Shown piece after piece: positions 8,199 through 16,639 of a stretch of DNA of 64,000 nucleotides. How positions within the stretch are numbered: position 1 is the stretch's first letter; the number at the start of each line of letters is the position of its first letter. The DNA is from VXNE01 sp965206615 (GTDB lineage: Bacteria; Pseudomonadota; Gammaproteobacteria; Pseudomonadales; Azotimanducaceae). The notes under the pieces were generated by a model, which searched no databases, was not told where the DNA came from, and saw only the letters and a program-made list of their open reading frames with translations. Both the position numbers and the translations under genes were made by a program. The stretch covers positions 2,418,001-2,482,000 of the forward strand of contig CBDBKI010000005.1 of assembly GCA_965206615.1 (NCBI GenBank), read 5' to 3'.

Positions 8199-10745
8199 TC
8201 AGCGCTTGCCGTAGCCGCCCACCCAGATCGGACTGGACCACGCGATCGCGTCGTTCATCTGGGTCACGCGCACGTAGTAGTAGTCGCCCTGCAGGGTCCC
8301 GGTATCCTCCAGGGAGAACTTCAGGTCCCGCGGTCCTTCGGTGACGACGCGGCGCAGCACGACCCGATCGACCCACGGACCGATGGGCAGCTCCGCCGCC
8401 GTGCGGCCGTCCTCCATGTCGGCCAGGCGGAGTGTGACCTTGGCCGCCGGTACCAGATTGTGCTGACTGAAGATCTGCGGCGCGCCACCGGTCTCCATCG
8501 CCTCCATGAGGTCGAGGTCCAGAGTCGCAGACTCGGTGACGTCGCTGAGTTCCAGGGCGATCGAACTGGTCTCGCCCCGGGTCTGCGTGTGGAACTCGAA
8601 GGCCCCGATACCCACTGCCTCGAACTCCGTCGCGGCGAGATCCTGGAAGTCCCGCGGCGTCGCCGAGACGACCGTGGCGCCGGACACCTTGAGCGTGCCT
8701 GCCCAATGGCGCCAGCCGCGGGGGTTGTCGCGGGGATGCAGGGGCAGGGAGGAGGTCTCGAACGTGAGCTGATAGGTCCCGTCGGCCGGCGCGTCGTCGC
8801 CCAGGGTCGCCACGTCCCGTTCCCAGATCACGGCGTCGTTCCGCACGACCGTCACGGTGTCGATGGGGGCCGTCCCGACGACGCGCCCTTCGATGCGGCG
8901 CGTCTCGGCGAACGGCGCGCGGGTTCCCATCTGCGCGTCGTTCAGGCGGAAGTCGAGCACGATCCGGTCGCCGTTGGTGGCGTATGCGCTGAGGTCCTTC
9001 ATGGCGTCGAATAGCGCGTCTGTCGTGCGTTCCTGCGCGATCAGCGCGCCGAGGCCGCCGGTCTGGGCGAGTCCGCCGGGCAGGGGCGCCGAGTACCCGG
9101 GCTGGCTCAGGTGGTTGTCGCTCGCCGCCGTGAAGCCGACCTCGTGGCCGTGGCTCAGGTACATGCGGCCGAACCACTCGAACGTGCCATGGTTCGACAT
9201 GATCTCGATGAGGGGTTCGAGCAGCGGGTCGTTCAGCCGGTACTCGCCGTTCTGGTGGGCGTGCGGAATGACGACGACGTCCCTCGCGTCGTGGTGCGTG
9301 CGGAGCCCCTGGTAGAGGTTCGAGAGTGTCGGGAAGAACTGTGCGCGGATGGGCATGCGGTCGTCCGGCGTACGGAACAGCACGTTGTGGTGCCCGCCCT
9401 GCCTGTTATTCACCGTCCACTCGTAGCCGAGGTAGGCGATGAACTCGCCTTCCTCCGTGAAGCGCCGCACGTTGTCGGCGAGCACGTTCCACTCGTAGTC
9501 GTCGAGCCAGATGTCGTGTTCCGAGTGCATGACGTAGTCGAGGCGCGCGTCGTCCCGCGCCCAGGTCATGAAGCGATCGGGCGTACCGATCCCCTCGGCA
9601 AAGCCGGAATGGCCGTGGGTATCGCCCCAGTACACGCGGCGCTGTGGGTCGTCCTCGACGAGGATCGGATTGGCTTCGCCGACGATGGACCCGTCCTGCG
9701 AGCGGATGGTGAAGCGGTACACGCCTGGTGCGTCGAGGGAGACTTCCTCGACCAGTTGGATGGCGTCGCCGCCCGCGTCGAGACTCCTGAAGGGGTCCCC
9801 GTTCAGCAGGATCTCCCAGCCTGGAATCGCTCCGGTGCCCCGGTTGTAGTAGCGATCCTCCGCGCGCACCGACAGGTCGAACGGTTCGCGCGTGGCGACC
9901 ACCGAAGGCGCGAAGCCGTGCACGCCGGCCGTCTCGGCGCCGCTGACGATGATGTGCTGGATGGGCAGCGTGAAGAAGAGCTTCGAGCCGTCGAAGTCGA
10001 GATAGAGCGGCAGCGGCATCCGGTCCGACGAGATCGTGGACATGCGCAACCCGCGGCTGCCGCCGGAGGTGTCGCCGTAGGTGATCGTGACGGTGTCGCC
10101 CTGGGTGAGGGTGCCTGCCTCCACGCGAAACAGGAGCGTCGGGAGGGCGCCCCGGAAACCGCCGTGCATGCCGCCGAGGGGGTGCCCGTCCGCGACGAAC
10201 CGCACGTCCGGGTTCGACGAGGAGATCGAGATGTAGTGATCGGCGGCGGGGTCCTCCGTCTGCCAGCGGCCGTATCCCGCCATGAAGTGGCGCGTCACCA
10301 GGAATCCCCCACCGGGCTCGATCGGCTTCGTGGCAAGGGTGTAGGTCTGCCGCACGGTGACGAACGCGCCGGCGACGTGGGGTCCGAGGTCGGCGGTCAG
10401 CGCTCCGATCGCCGCGGGTTGTTCGTCGAGCAGGGTGAACTCGCGCACGAAGGCGTCGACGGTAGCTCCGGTGCCGTCCGCCGAGTCGGGATAGGTGAGC
10501 ACGGACATCGCGACGAAGACCGCGTTGACCGGCAGCGTGCCGCCGGTCAGCGAATAGGCGTTCATCCAGTCCCAGAGCACACGGACGCGCTCCTCGCGGG
10601 TGCCGGGCCCGGTCGACTCCGCGGCCACGGCGCTCTTCAGCGCCTCGACACGCGCGCGCAGTTCCGAGTCGAGGTAGTCGTCCTGGGCCGCGGCACAGAG
10701 CGCCAGGGCCGTACACGCGGCCGCCAGAGTGCGCCTCATCGCCAT
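8199..10745 (-). CDS. DUF3604 exported protein, heading a PPIase-HupE operon
   Basis: An 848-residue paralog of the protein at 1180-3819. ATG 10745 is chosen because a GGTGGGGGG tract lies about 7 bp upstream and the signal peptide (TLAAACTALALCAAAQDD) follows at once; the longer frame to 10874 runs into a dispersed repeat. PHP-like motifs are VYWGDTHGHSGFAEG, MHSEHDIW, IPHAHQNGE and ASDNHLSQPG in the same order and spacing as the first DUF3604. There is no good lipobox, so SPase I cleavage after CAAA is more likely, and the protein would be soluble and periplasmic. Downstream genes follow after 10 bp and then a 4-bp overlap, which indicates one operon. Confidence 0.93.
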   Translation of the reverse strand: MAMRRTLAAACTALALCAAAQDDYLDSELRARVEALKSAVAAESTGPGTREERVRVLWDWMNAYSLTGGTLPVNAVFVAMSVLTYPDSADGTGATVDAFVREFTLLDEQPAAIGALTADLGPHVAGAFVTVRQTYTLATKPIEPGGGFLVTRHFMAGYGRWQTEDPAADHYISISSSNPDVRFVADGHPLGGMHGGFRGALPTLLFRVEAGTLTQGDTVTITYGDTSGGSRGLRMSTISSDRMPLPLYLDFDGSKLFFTLPIQHIIVSGAETAGVHGFAPSVVATREPFDLSVRAEDRYYNRGTGAIPGWEILLNGDPFRSLDAGGDAIQLVEEVSLDAPGVYRFTIRSQDGSIVGEANPILVEDDPQRRVYWGDTHGHSGFAEGIGTPDRFMTWARDDARLDYVMHSEHDIWLDDYEWNVLADNVRRFTEEGEFIAYLGYEWTVNNRQGGHHNVLFRTPDDRMPIRAQFFPTLSNLYQGLRTHHDARDVVVIPHAHQNGEYRLNDPLLEPLIEIMSNHGTFEWFGRMYLSHGHEVGFTAASDNHLSQPGYSAPLPGGLAQTGGLGALIAQERTTDALFDAMKDLSAYATNGDRIVLDFRLNDAQMGTRAPFAETRRIEGRVVGTAPIDTVTVVRNDAVIWERDVATLGDDAPADGTYQLTFETSSLPLHPRDNPRGWRHWAGTLKVSGATVVSATPRDFQDLAATEFEAVGIGAFEFHTQTRGETSSIALELSDVTESATLDLDLMEAMETGGAPQIFSQHNLVPAAKVTLRLADMEDGRTAAELPIGPWVDRVVLRRVVTEGPRDLKFSLEDTGTLQGDYYYVRVTQMNDAIAWSSPIWVGGYGKR

Positions 10746-10775
10746 CGTGAATCCCCCCACCAAGTGAATGGCGAG

Positions 10776-10781
10776 AGTATA
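10776..10781 (-). promoter_or_regulatory. possible -10 box for the DUF3604-PPIase-HupE operon
   Basis: On the minus strand TATACT lies about 35 bp upstream of ATG 10745. I see no convincing -35 at 16-18 bp spacing; that stretch is a GC-rich inverted repeat next to the REP-like element. Confidence 0.25.
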
Positions 10782-10809
10782 GCCCCGCGTGCGCGGGGGC
10801 CGGCTTGAC

Positions 10810-10887
10810 GTAGGGGACGGGCTTGTCCCGTCCCGCGCCCAGGGCTTGCGCAGGTTCGACACGGGCGACGACAAGCGTCGCCCCTAC
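10810..10887. repeat. REP/BIME-like element 1 (78 bp)
   Basis: The left arm is GTAG then an 8-bp stem (GGGACGGG, loop CTTGT, complement). The right arm on the opposite strand is GTAG then GGGCGACG, loop CTTGT, complement. The two GTAG ends face outward. The right-arm stem carries a paired change (GACG with CGTC) relative to other copies. It sits between the nicotinamidase stop and the DUF3604 start. Confidence 0.85.
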
Positions 10888-10906
10888 AAGTCCCGCGCCC
10901 GCGGGA

Positions 10907-11536
10907 TCAGCGATCCACGACATCGCTCGTGGTGACGAGGGTGACGCCACGCGCACTCCACTCGCGGAGCAGGGTGTCGCGGTCGTCTTCGGCGAGCGCT
11001 CGCACGGCGTCGACCACGACGGCGACGGCAACGCCCGGAAAGCGGCTCAGCAGCCCTTCCACGGCATAGCGGTTGCAGACGTCGAGGGCGACGCCGTAGA
11101 GCACGACCTCCGAGACCGGGAGTGCTTCGACCACGGCTGCGACGCTGGGGTTCGTGAAGACGTCGAAGTAGTGCTTGTGGAAGAGGATGTCGCCCGCGTG
11201 GCCGGCAAGGCGGGAGAGGGTGTCGGACGGGTTGTCTTCCGGTTCCACCACCAGTGGGTCGGCCAGCGTGGTCTCGGGAATGCGTGCCTGCCCCGGGGTC
11301 CCGCGCATGCAGTGGGGCGGGAACGTCGCCTGGAAGTCCGGCGCGTCGGAGAGTTCGTCGTCATCGGTATCGTGGTTGTCGGAACTCGCCACGATGCGCA
11401 AGCCGCTGGCGTGGGCGTAGTCGGTGAGTCGCGCAAGATTGCCGGCGATGGTCTCGGCGCCGGGAACGTACAGCTTGCCCGCGGGGAGCATGAAATCTAC
11501 CTGGGTATCGACGTCCCAGAACACGCGTGCGCTCAT
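10907..11536 (-). CDS. pncA: nicotinamidase / isochorismatase-fold hydrolase
   Basis: A 209-residue cysteine hydrolase that would convert nicotinamide to nicotinate plus ammonia. Catalytic Asp lies in FWDVDTQVDF (about residue 10), Lys in LFHKHYFDVF and Cys in YGVALDVCNRYAVEG. The metal-site region is SSDNHDTDDDE followed by FPPHCMRGTPG. The start ATG 11536 overlaps the stop of the nicotinate phosphoribosyltransferase by 4 bp. The paired genes give two consecutive steps of NAD salvage, which supports nicotinamidase over other isochorismatase-fold activities. The enzyme is probably cytoplasmic, with no signal peptide. Confidence 0.9.
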   Translation of the reverse strand: MSARVFWDVDTQVDFMLPAGKLYVPGAETIAGNLARLTDYAHASGLRIVASSDNHDTDDDELSDAPDFQATFPPHCMRGTPGQARIPETTLADPLVVEPEDNPSDTLSRLAGHAGDILFHKHYFDVFTNPSVAAVVEALPVSEVVLYGVALDVCNRYAVEGLLSRFPGVAVAVVVDAVRALAEDDRDTLLREWSARGVTLVTTSDVVDR

Positions 11537-12603
11537 GTCACGATCGCCAGGCGAGGATTGGGTCGGTGCGCCCTGCCGACCTTGGCGCTCGGACGCCCGT
11601 CGGTCTGCACGATGTCGGCGGTGAAGTCGAACGTCCCGTCGTTGGCGACCAGGGAAGAGCCGATCCCGTAGGCGTCCACGGGGACGGCCTGCGCTTCGAA
11701 GCGGCGAATGCGCTCGGCGTGGAATCCTCCCGACACGACGATCCGGACCCGCTCGAATCCCGCATCGTCGAGGGCGTTGCGAACGTTGTGCACCAGTTGC
11801 GGGTTGACGCCGCGGGGATCGAACTGGCCCATCTGCGGAACGACGCTCCGGTCGACCAGCGTTCCGGAGGTGTCGAGCCGCACGCCGTGGAGGCGCGCGC
11901 CGAGGGCCCGGGCGAGTGCCAGCGAGGTGCCGACGCTGTCGTTGTCGAAGTCGACCAGCACCACCAGTGGGATCGACTCCGGCAGGTGTTCGGCGAACCT
12001 GCGCGCGGCGAGTACCGTGTCGCCGCCGTAGGCCGCGATCGCGGCGTGCGGGACGGTACCGAAGCCGGACCCGCCCCAGTGTGCGGCCTGCGCGTCCGTC
12101 GCAACCCCGGCGGCGCCGGCCACATGCGCGGCGTAGCCGTCGCCGGCCTGTACCGACCAATGATCGTGGCGTCCCGCGAAGTACAGCACATCCTTGGGTG
12201 CGGCCGCCTCGACCGCCCGGCGCGTCTGCGTTGCGACGCGGCTGCGCCGGGCCAGTACGCCGAGGTAGAGCGTTTCCAGGTGTGCGAAAACGTCGTACCG
12301 CCCTGCGATGGTCAGCACCGTTTCGAAGGGCTCGAAGGCGTCGCCGTCGTGCAGCGCCCGCACCGTGAGCGCGGACCAGTCGTCGCTGGCGAGCTTGAGC
12401 AATGCCACCGCTTCGTCGGCACCGCCCAGCCGGCCGGCGCTCTTGCAGAACACCTGCATCAGCACCGCAGGCCGGTGTCCGTCTGCCCGCAACACCTCAC
12501 GGGTACGCAGGAAGTACCTGTCCGAATACAGGCCCGCGCGGATCTCGTCCACCGGTAGCTGGAATACCGCGGGGTCCAGGCGAGGCCGTCCGCTCGAAGA
12601 CAT
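11533..12603 (-). CDS. pncB: nicotinate phosphoribosyltransferase
   Basis: A 356-residue enzyme joining nicotinate and PRPP to give nicotinate mononucleotide. Recognisable features are an N-terminal GLYSDRYFLRTREVL stretch, HLETLYLGVLARRS, a VDFDNDSVGTS strand, RLDTSGTLVDRS, and the phosphate-binding end VSGGFHAERIRRFE with DAYGIGSSL. It is somewhat shorter than E. coli PncB, as in many compact NAPRTases. The start ATG is at 12603. It overlaps pncA by ATGA, so product order (pncB first, pncA second) is fixed by coupling. About 75 bp upstream lies the end of the ABC-transporter operon on the same strand. Confidence 0.9.
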   Translation of the reverse strand: MSSSGRPRLDPAVFQLPVDEIRAGLYSDRYFLRTREVLRADGHRPAVLMQVFCKSAGRLGGADEAVALLKLASDDWSALTVRALHDGDAFEPFETVLTIAGRYDVFAHLETLYLGVLARRSRVATQTRRAVEAAAPKDVLYFAGRHDHWSVQAGDGYAAHVAGAAGVATDAQAAHWGGSGFGTVPHAAIAAYGGDTVLAARRFAEHLPESIPLVVLVDFDNDSVGTSLALARALGARLHGVRLDTSGTLVDRSVVPQMGQFDPRGVNPQLVHNVRNALDDAGFERVRIVVSGGFHAERIRRFEAQAVPVDAYGIGSSLVANDGTFDFTADIVQTDGRPSAKVGRAHRPNPRLAIVT

Positions 12604-12678
12604 GGGCGGATAGTGGCAGCGGGTCTGCCTATCCGCAAACGCTGGTGCCGGCGTTCCGACGCGCGGACACCGCCGGAG

Positions 12679-13716
12679 TCACACCCGGTCCGCGCCGGCT
12701 CCGCTGGCCAGCGGAGCCCCTCGGAGCTTCGGCCCCGTCGCCTGCAGGTGACAGGCGACCCAACCGCCACCGTCCACCATCGAAGGCTGCGGCATCTCCC
12801 GCTTGCAGACATCCATGACGTACGCGCAGCGCGTGTGAAACGGGCAGCCCGTCGGCGGATCGAGCGGACTCGGCAGCTCCGTCGCCGGCAGCTTGCGGCG
12901 CTGCGCCTTGCGTCGTTTCTGCACCGCGGCGTCCGCCACGGGTGCCGCGGCCAGCAGCATTTCCGTATAGGGATGGGCCGGTCGTTCGTGGACCCGGTCG
13001 GCCGGCCCGACTTCGACCAGCTTGCCGAGGTACATGACGCCGACACGGTGGCTGATGTGACGCACGACCTCGAGATCGTGGGCGATGAAGAGATACGCGA
13101 TGCCGAAGGACTCCTGCAGTTCCTCGAGCAGGTTGATGGCCTGGCTTTGCGTCGACACGTCCAGCGCGCTCACGGGCTCGTCGCAGACGATGAGCCGGGG
13201 CTCGAGCGCCAGGGCGCGCGCAACCGCGATACGCTGACGCTGTCCGCCGGAGAACTCCGACGGGTAGCGTTCCAGGTGATAGGCGGCGAGTCCGACCCGC
13301 TCCAGGAGTTGTGCGACCTTCGCGTTGCGCTCCGGTCCCCGCAGACCGAAGTGAATCGTGAGCGGCTCGCCGATGATGTCCGCCACGACCATGGCCGGGT
13401 TGAGCGACGCCTGCGGGTCCTGAAAGATCACCTGCAGGTCGCGGCGGAAATCGAGCATGCGGCCGCTCAGTTCCCGGACCTCCCGTCCGTCCAGGCGGAT
13501 CGAGCCGCGTGTCGCGTCGACGAGACGCAGCAGCGCGCGTCCGAGCGTCGACTTCCCGGAACCGGACTCGCCGACGATGCCGAGGGTCTCGCCCCGGGCG
13601 ATCTCGAACGTCACGCCGCCGACCGCGTGCACCGTGTAGGAGGCGGCGCCGAACACGCCCCGGCGGACCCGGAACTGGACGTGCAGGTCTTCGACCTCGA
13701 GCAGCGGCGGGCTCAT
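12679..13716 (-). CDS. oligopeptide-type ABC transporter ATP-binding protein (DppF/OppF-like)
   Basis: A 345-residue ATPase of a peptide/opine/nickel importer. Walker A is GESGSGKST, signature is SEFSGGQRQR, Walker B is LIVCDEPVSALD and the switch His is in FIAHDLEVV. The C-terminal oligopeptide/dipeptide extension is present (PLDPPTGCPFHTRC), with cysteines that in relatives may bind an Fe-S cluster. ATG 13716 overlaps the stop of the upstream permease-ATPase fusion by 4 bp. Last gene of the transporter operon. The product acts at the inner membrane face with the fused ATPase domain as a heterodimer. Confidence 0.93.
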   Translation of the reverse strand: MSPPLLEVEDLHVQFRVRRGVFGAASYTVHAVGGVTFEIARGETLGIVGESGSGKSTLGRALLRLVDATRGSIRLDGREVRELSGRMLDFRRDLQVIFQDPQASLNPAMVVADIIGEPLTIHFGLRGPERNAKVAQLLERVGLAAYHLERYPSEFSGGQRQRIAVARALALEPRLIVCDEPVSALDVSTQSQAINLLEELQESFGIAYLFIAHDLEVVRHISHRVGVMYLGKLVEVGPADRVHERPAHPYTEMLLAAAPVADAAVQKRRKAQRRKLPATELPSPLDPPTGCPFHTRCAYVMDVCKREMPQPSMVDGGGWVACHLQATGPKLRGAPLASGAGADRV

Positions 13717-15698
13717 CCCCAGCCCTCCGCCGGGTCGATATCGTCCAGTCGGGCGCAGCGTGCCGATCGGCCGGGACCGACCTCGCGCAGGGCGATGTCC
13801 CCGGTGGCGCAGGCTGGCCGGGCGTGCGGACAACGCGGATGGAAGCGGCATCCGTCGGGCCACGCCCACGCCGGGGGAACGCGCCCCGGAATCTGCGGCA
13901 GCGCGGCGCGGCGCGGACCGCTCTGCGGCATCGAGGCGAGCAAACCGTTGGTGTAGGGGTGCGCTGGCGCGCGCAGCAGCGGTTCCGCGGCGCCGCGCTC
14001 GACGATCTGGCCGGCGTACATGACCAGCGCCTCGTCGCACATGTCGGCGATCACGCCGAGGTCGTGGGTGATGAGCAGGATCGCCATGCCGTGCTCCTCC
14101 TGCAGCGCCGTCAGGAGGTCGAGCACCTGGGCCTGGATGGTCACGTCGAGGGCGGTGGTCGGCTCGTCGGCGATGAGGAGCTTCGGACTGCAGGCGAGCG
14201 CCATCGCGATCATCGCCCGCTGCGCCATGCCGCCGGAGAACTGGTGCGGGTAGTCGTCGGCCCGCTGCGCGGCGCCGGGGATGCCGACGTGGTCGAGCAG
14301 TTCGACGGCGCGTGCGTCGGCCTGGCGTCGCGTCATCCCCTCGTGGACGCGCAACGCCTCGCCGATCTGGTGCTTCACGGTGAATGCGGGGTTCAGGCTG
14401 GCCGCCGGCTCCTGGAAGATCATGCCGATCTCGTCGCCGCGGATGCGGTTGAGTTCCGCCTGCGGCAGGCCGACGAGTTCGCGTCCGTCGAAGCGGATCG
14501 AGCCCGCTGTGACGCGCCCGCTCTCGCCGAGTAACCCCATCACGGCCATGGCGGTCACGGACTTGCCGCAGCCCGACTCTCCGACGAGACCGAGCGTGCG
14601 TCCCGCGTGCATCTCGAATCCGACGCCGCTCACGACGGTCAGTTCTCCACCACGGGGTGCGGGAAACTGGACTTCCAGGTCGGAAATGCGGAGCAACGGG
14701 GCTTCGGAGCCCGCGTCTGTCGCAGCGGTAGCCAGGGGCTGGGAGACATCCACCGGCCGCCGTCCCCGCCCGTTGGTCGGCCGCGCCTCGACGCGCGACA
14801 GCGCGTCGCGCAGTCCGTCGCCGAGCAGATTGAAGGCGAGCACGGTGAACACGATCATCAGTCCCGGCGGGGCGACCATGAACGGATGCTGGTGCAGGTA
14901 GTTCTGCGCGGTCGCCAGCATCGCGCCCCAGCTCGATTCCGGCGGCTGCACGCCGAGCCCGATGTAGGAGAGCCCGGCCTCCGCCAGCAGGACGTAGGCG
15001 AACGTCAGGGTGGTCTGCACGGTGAGCGGCCCCGTCACGTTCGGCAGCACGTGCCGCAGCAGGATGCGCAGCGTGGCCGCGCCGCTCACGCGGGCCGCAT
15101 CCACGTAGACGGCCTCGCGCACTTCGAGAGCGGTGCCGCGCATCAACCGGAAAAACGCCGTGGCGTTCGCGATGCCGAGGGCGATCATGGCGTTGGTGAG
15201 GCTCGGGCCGAGGATCGCAAGTATCGCGATGGCGACCAGTAGCGCGGGCAGCGCGATCACCGCCTCGACGATGCGCATCGAGATGCGGTCCCACCAGCCG
15301 CCGAAATAGCCGACCAGCAGGCCGAGCGGCGCGCCGAGCCCGAGCGCGATCCCGACGCCCAGCGCCGCGGCCTTCAGCGCGACCGCCGTGGCGGCCACGG
15401 TGCGTGCGGCGGTACTGCGTCCGAGGTGGTCGGTGCCGAGCCAGTGCTCGGCGGAAGGCCCCTCGAAGGTGCGCGTCAGATCGATGGCGAGCGGATCGTG
15501 CGGCGCGATATCGAGGCCGACCAGCGCGATCAGGACGAGCACGGCGAGGTAGCCGGCGGAGGCGACGGCCGGCCGATGCGCCCGGAAGGCGCGCAGAAAG
15601 CGCTCGCGCCCGGTGAGCGGCGCGGCCGCCTCCGCGTCGTCGGCGACGAGGTCGAGGGCGAGGGGGGGTTCGCCCGAAACGGGAGCGCGCTCGCTCAT
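13713..15698 (-). CDS. fused DppC-type permease and DppD-type ATPase
   Basis: A single 661-residue polypeptide combining two subunits that are usually separate. Residues 1 to about 320 form a DppC-like permease: a helix near 50-70, DPLAIDLTRTFEGPSAEHWLG, HLGRS, and the EAA loop in VYVDAARVSGAATLRILLRH. A linker (about 320-340) leads to a complete ATPase: Walker A GESGCGKS, signature QFSGGMAQR, Walker B LLIADEPTTALD, switch His in ITHDLGV and a C-terminal CRFHPRCPHARPAC motif. ATG 15698 overlaps the DppB-like stop by 4 bp. There is no stop or frameshift at the domain border, so the fusion is real. Similar permease/ATPase fusions are known in this transporter class. Confidence 0.93.
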   Translation of the reverse strand: MSERAPVSGEPPLALDLVADDAEAAAPLTGRERFLRAFRAHRPAVASAGYLAVLVLIALVGLDIAPHDPLAIDLTRTFEGPSAEHWLGTDHLGRSTAARTVAATAVALKAAALGVGIALGLGAPLGLLVGYFGGWWDRISMRIVEAVIALPALLVAIAILAILGPSLTNAMIALGIANATAFFRLMRGTALEVREAVYVDAARVSGAATLRILLRHVLPNVTGPLTVQTTLTFAYVLLAEAGLSYIGLGVQPPESSWGAMLATAQNYLHQHPFMVAPPGLMIVFTVLAFNLLGDGLRDALSRVEARPTNGRGRRPVDVSQPLATAATDAGSEAPLLRISDLEVQFPAPRGGELTVVSGVGFEMHAGRTLGLVGESGCGKSVTAMAVMGLLGESGRVTAGSIRFDGRELVGLPQAELNRIRGDEIGMIFQEPAASLNPAFTVKHQIGEALRVHEGMTRRQADARAVELLDHVGIPGAAQRADDYPHQFSGGMAQRAMIAMALACSPKLLIADEPTTALDVTIQAQVLDLLTALQEEHGMAILLITHDLGVIADMCDEALVMYAGQIVERGAAEPLLRAPAHPYTNGLLASMPQSGPRRAALPQIPGRVPPAWAWPDGCRFHPRCPHARPACATGDIALREVGPGRSARCARLDDIDPAEGWG

Positions 15699-16639
15699 GC
15701 CGGCCGCATCCTGGGATTGACGTACCCGTACGCGATGTCGACCGCGATATTCACGACGATGATCACCACCGTCCCCATCATCACCACCCCCTGCATGATC
15801 GGGATGTTCTGGGTGCGGACGGCGTCGATGGCGAGGGACCCGAAACCGTTCAGGCCGAACACCTGTTCCACGATCAACGCGCCGCCGAGCAGTCCGTTCA
15901 CCTGGAAGCCGATGGTCGTGACGATCGGCACGGCGGCGTTCTTGAGTGCGTGGCGAAAGGTGACGGCGCGCTCGGACAGGCCCTTCGCGCGGGCGGTGCG
16001 GATGTAGTCCGTCCCGAGTACGTCGATGATCGCTCCGCGCGTCTGGCGTGCGAGCGCCGCGCTCGCGGAAGTGCCGAGCGCGACCGATGCCAGGACGATG
16101 CTGCGCAGCCACTCGATCACGCTCTCGGTCGGCGGTGTGAAGCCGGTCGCCGGCAGGAGCTGCCACCACAGGGCGAAGGGGATCACGAGGAGGATGGCGA
16201 CCCAGAAGTTGGGCAGTGCCTGCCCGACCGTCGCGCCGAGCACCGCCGCGCGGTCCACGAGGCCGCCGCGGTGCAGGCCCGCGTAGACGCCGGCCGGTAC
16301 GCCGATGACGACCCCGACCAGCATGCCCCCGAACGTCAGCGACAGCGTCACCGGCAGCGTGTCGAGCACGGCATCGATCACCGCCTGGCTGTTGTAGGCG
16401 GAGGTGCCGAGGTCGCCCTGCACGGCCTTGATCAGCCAGCGTCCGTACTGCACGACGAACGGGTCGTCGAGGCCGAGCTTCTCCCCGAGTTCCTCGTACT
16501 GCTGCGGCGTCGCGTCGACGCCGAGGATGATGTCGCGGATGTCGCCGGGCACCAGGTGCAGCATCAGAAAGGTCAGGAAGGACACGATCAGCAGCAGGGG
16601 GGCGAGACCGGCGATCCGCGCCGCCAGGAGCTTCAGCAT
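15695..16639 (-). CDS. peptide-type ABC transporter permease (DppB-like)
   Basis: A 314-residue inner-membrane permease with six predicted helices. The N-terminus (LAPLLLIVSFLTFLMLHLVPGD) is typical of DppB/NikB. The EAA-type loop is in TDYIRTARAKGLSERAV followed by HALKNAAVP, and the protein ends VDIAYGYVNPRMRPA. It overlaps the binding-protein stop by 7 bp at its start and the fusion gene by 4 bp at its end, so it is tightly embedded in the operon. It would form the channel with the permease half of the fusion protein. Confidence 0.94.
   Translation of the reverse strand: MLKLLAARIAGLAPLLLIVSFLTFLMLHLVPGDIRDIILGVDATPQQYEELGEKLGLDDPFVVQYGRWLIKAVQGDLGTSAYNSQAVIDAVLDTLPVTLSLTFGGMLVGVVIGVPAGVYAGLHRGGLVDRAAVLGATVGQALPNFWVAILLVIPFALWWQLLPATGFTPPTESVIEWLRSIVLASVALGTSASAALARQTRGAIIDVLGTDYIRTARAKGLSERAVTFRHALKNAAVPIVTTIGFQVNGLLGGALIVEQVFGLNGFGSLAIDAVRTQNIPIMQGVVMMGTVVIIVVNIAVDIAYGYVNPRMRPA

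Noticed and set aside
10746..10874. Longer N-terminus of the DUF3604 protein
   Set aside because: The extra residues come from the REP element and intergenic DNA; the ribosome site and signal peptide fit the start at 10745.
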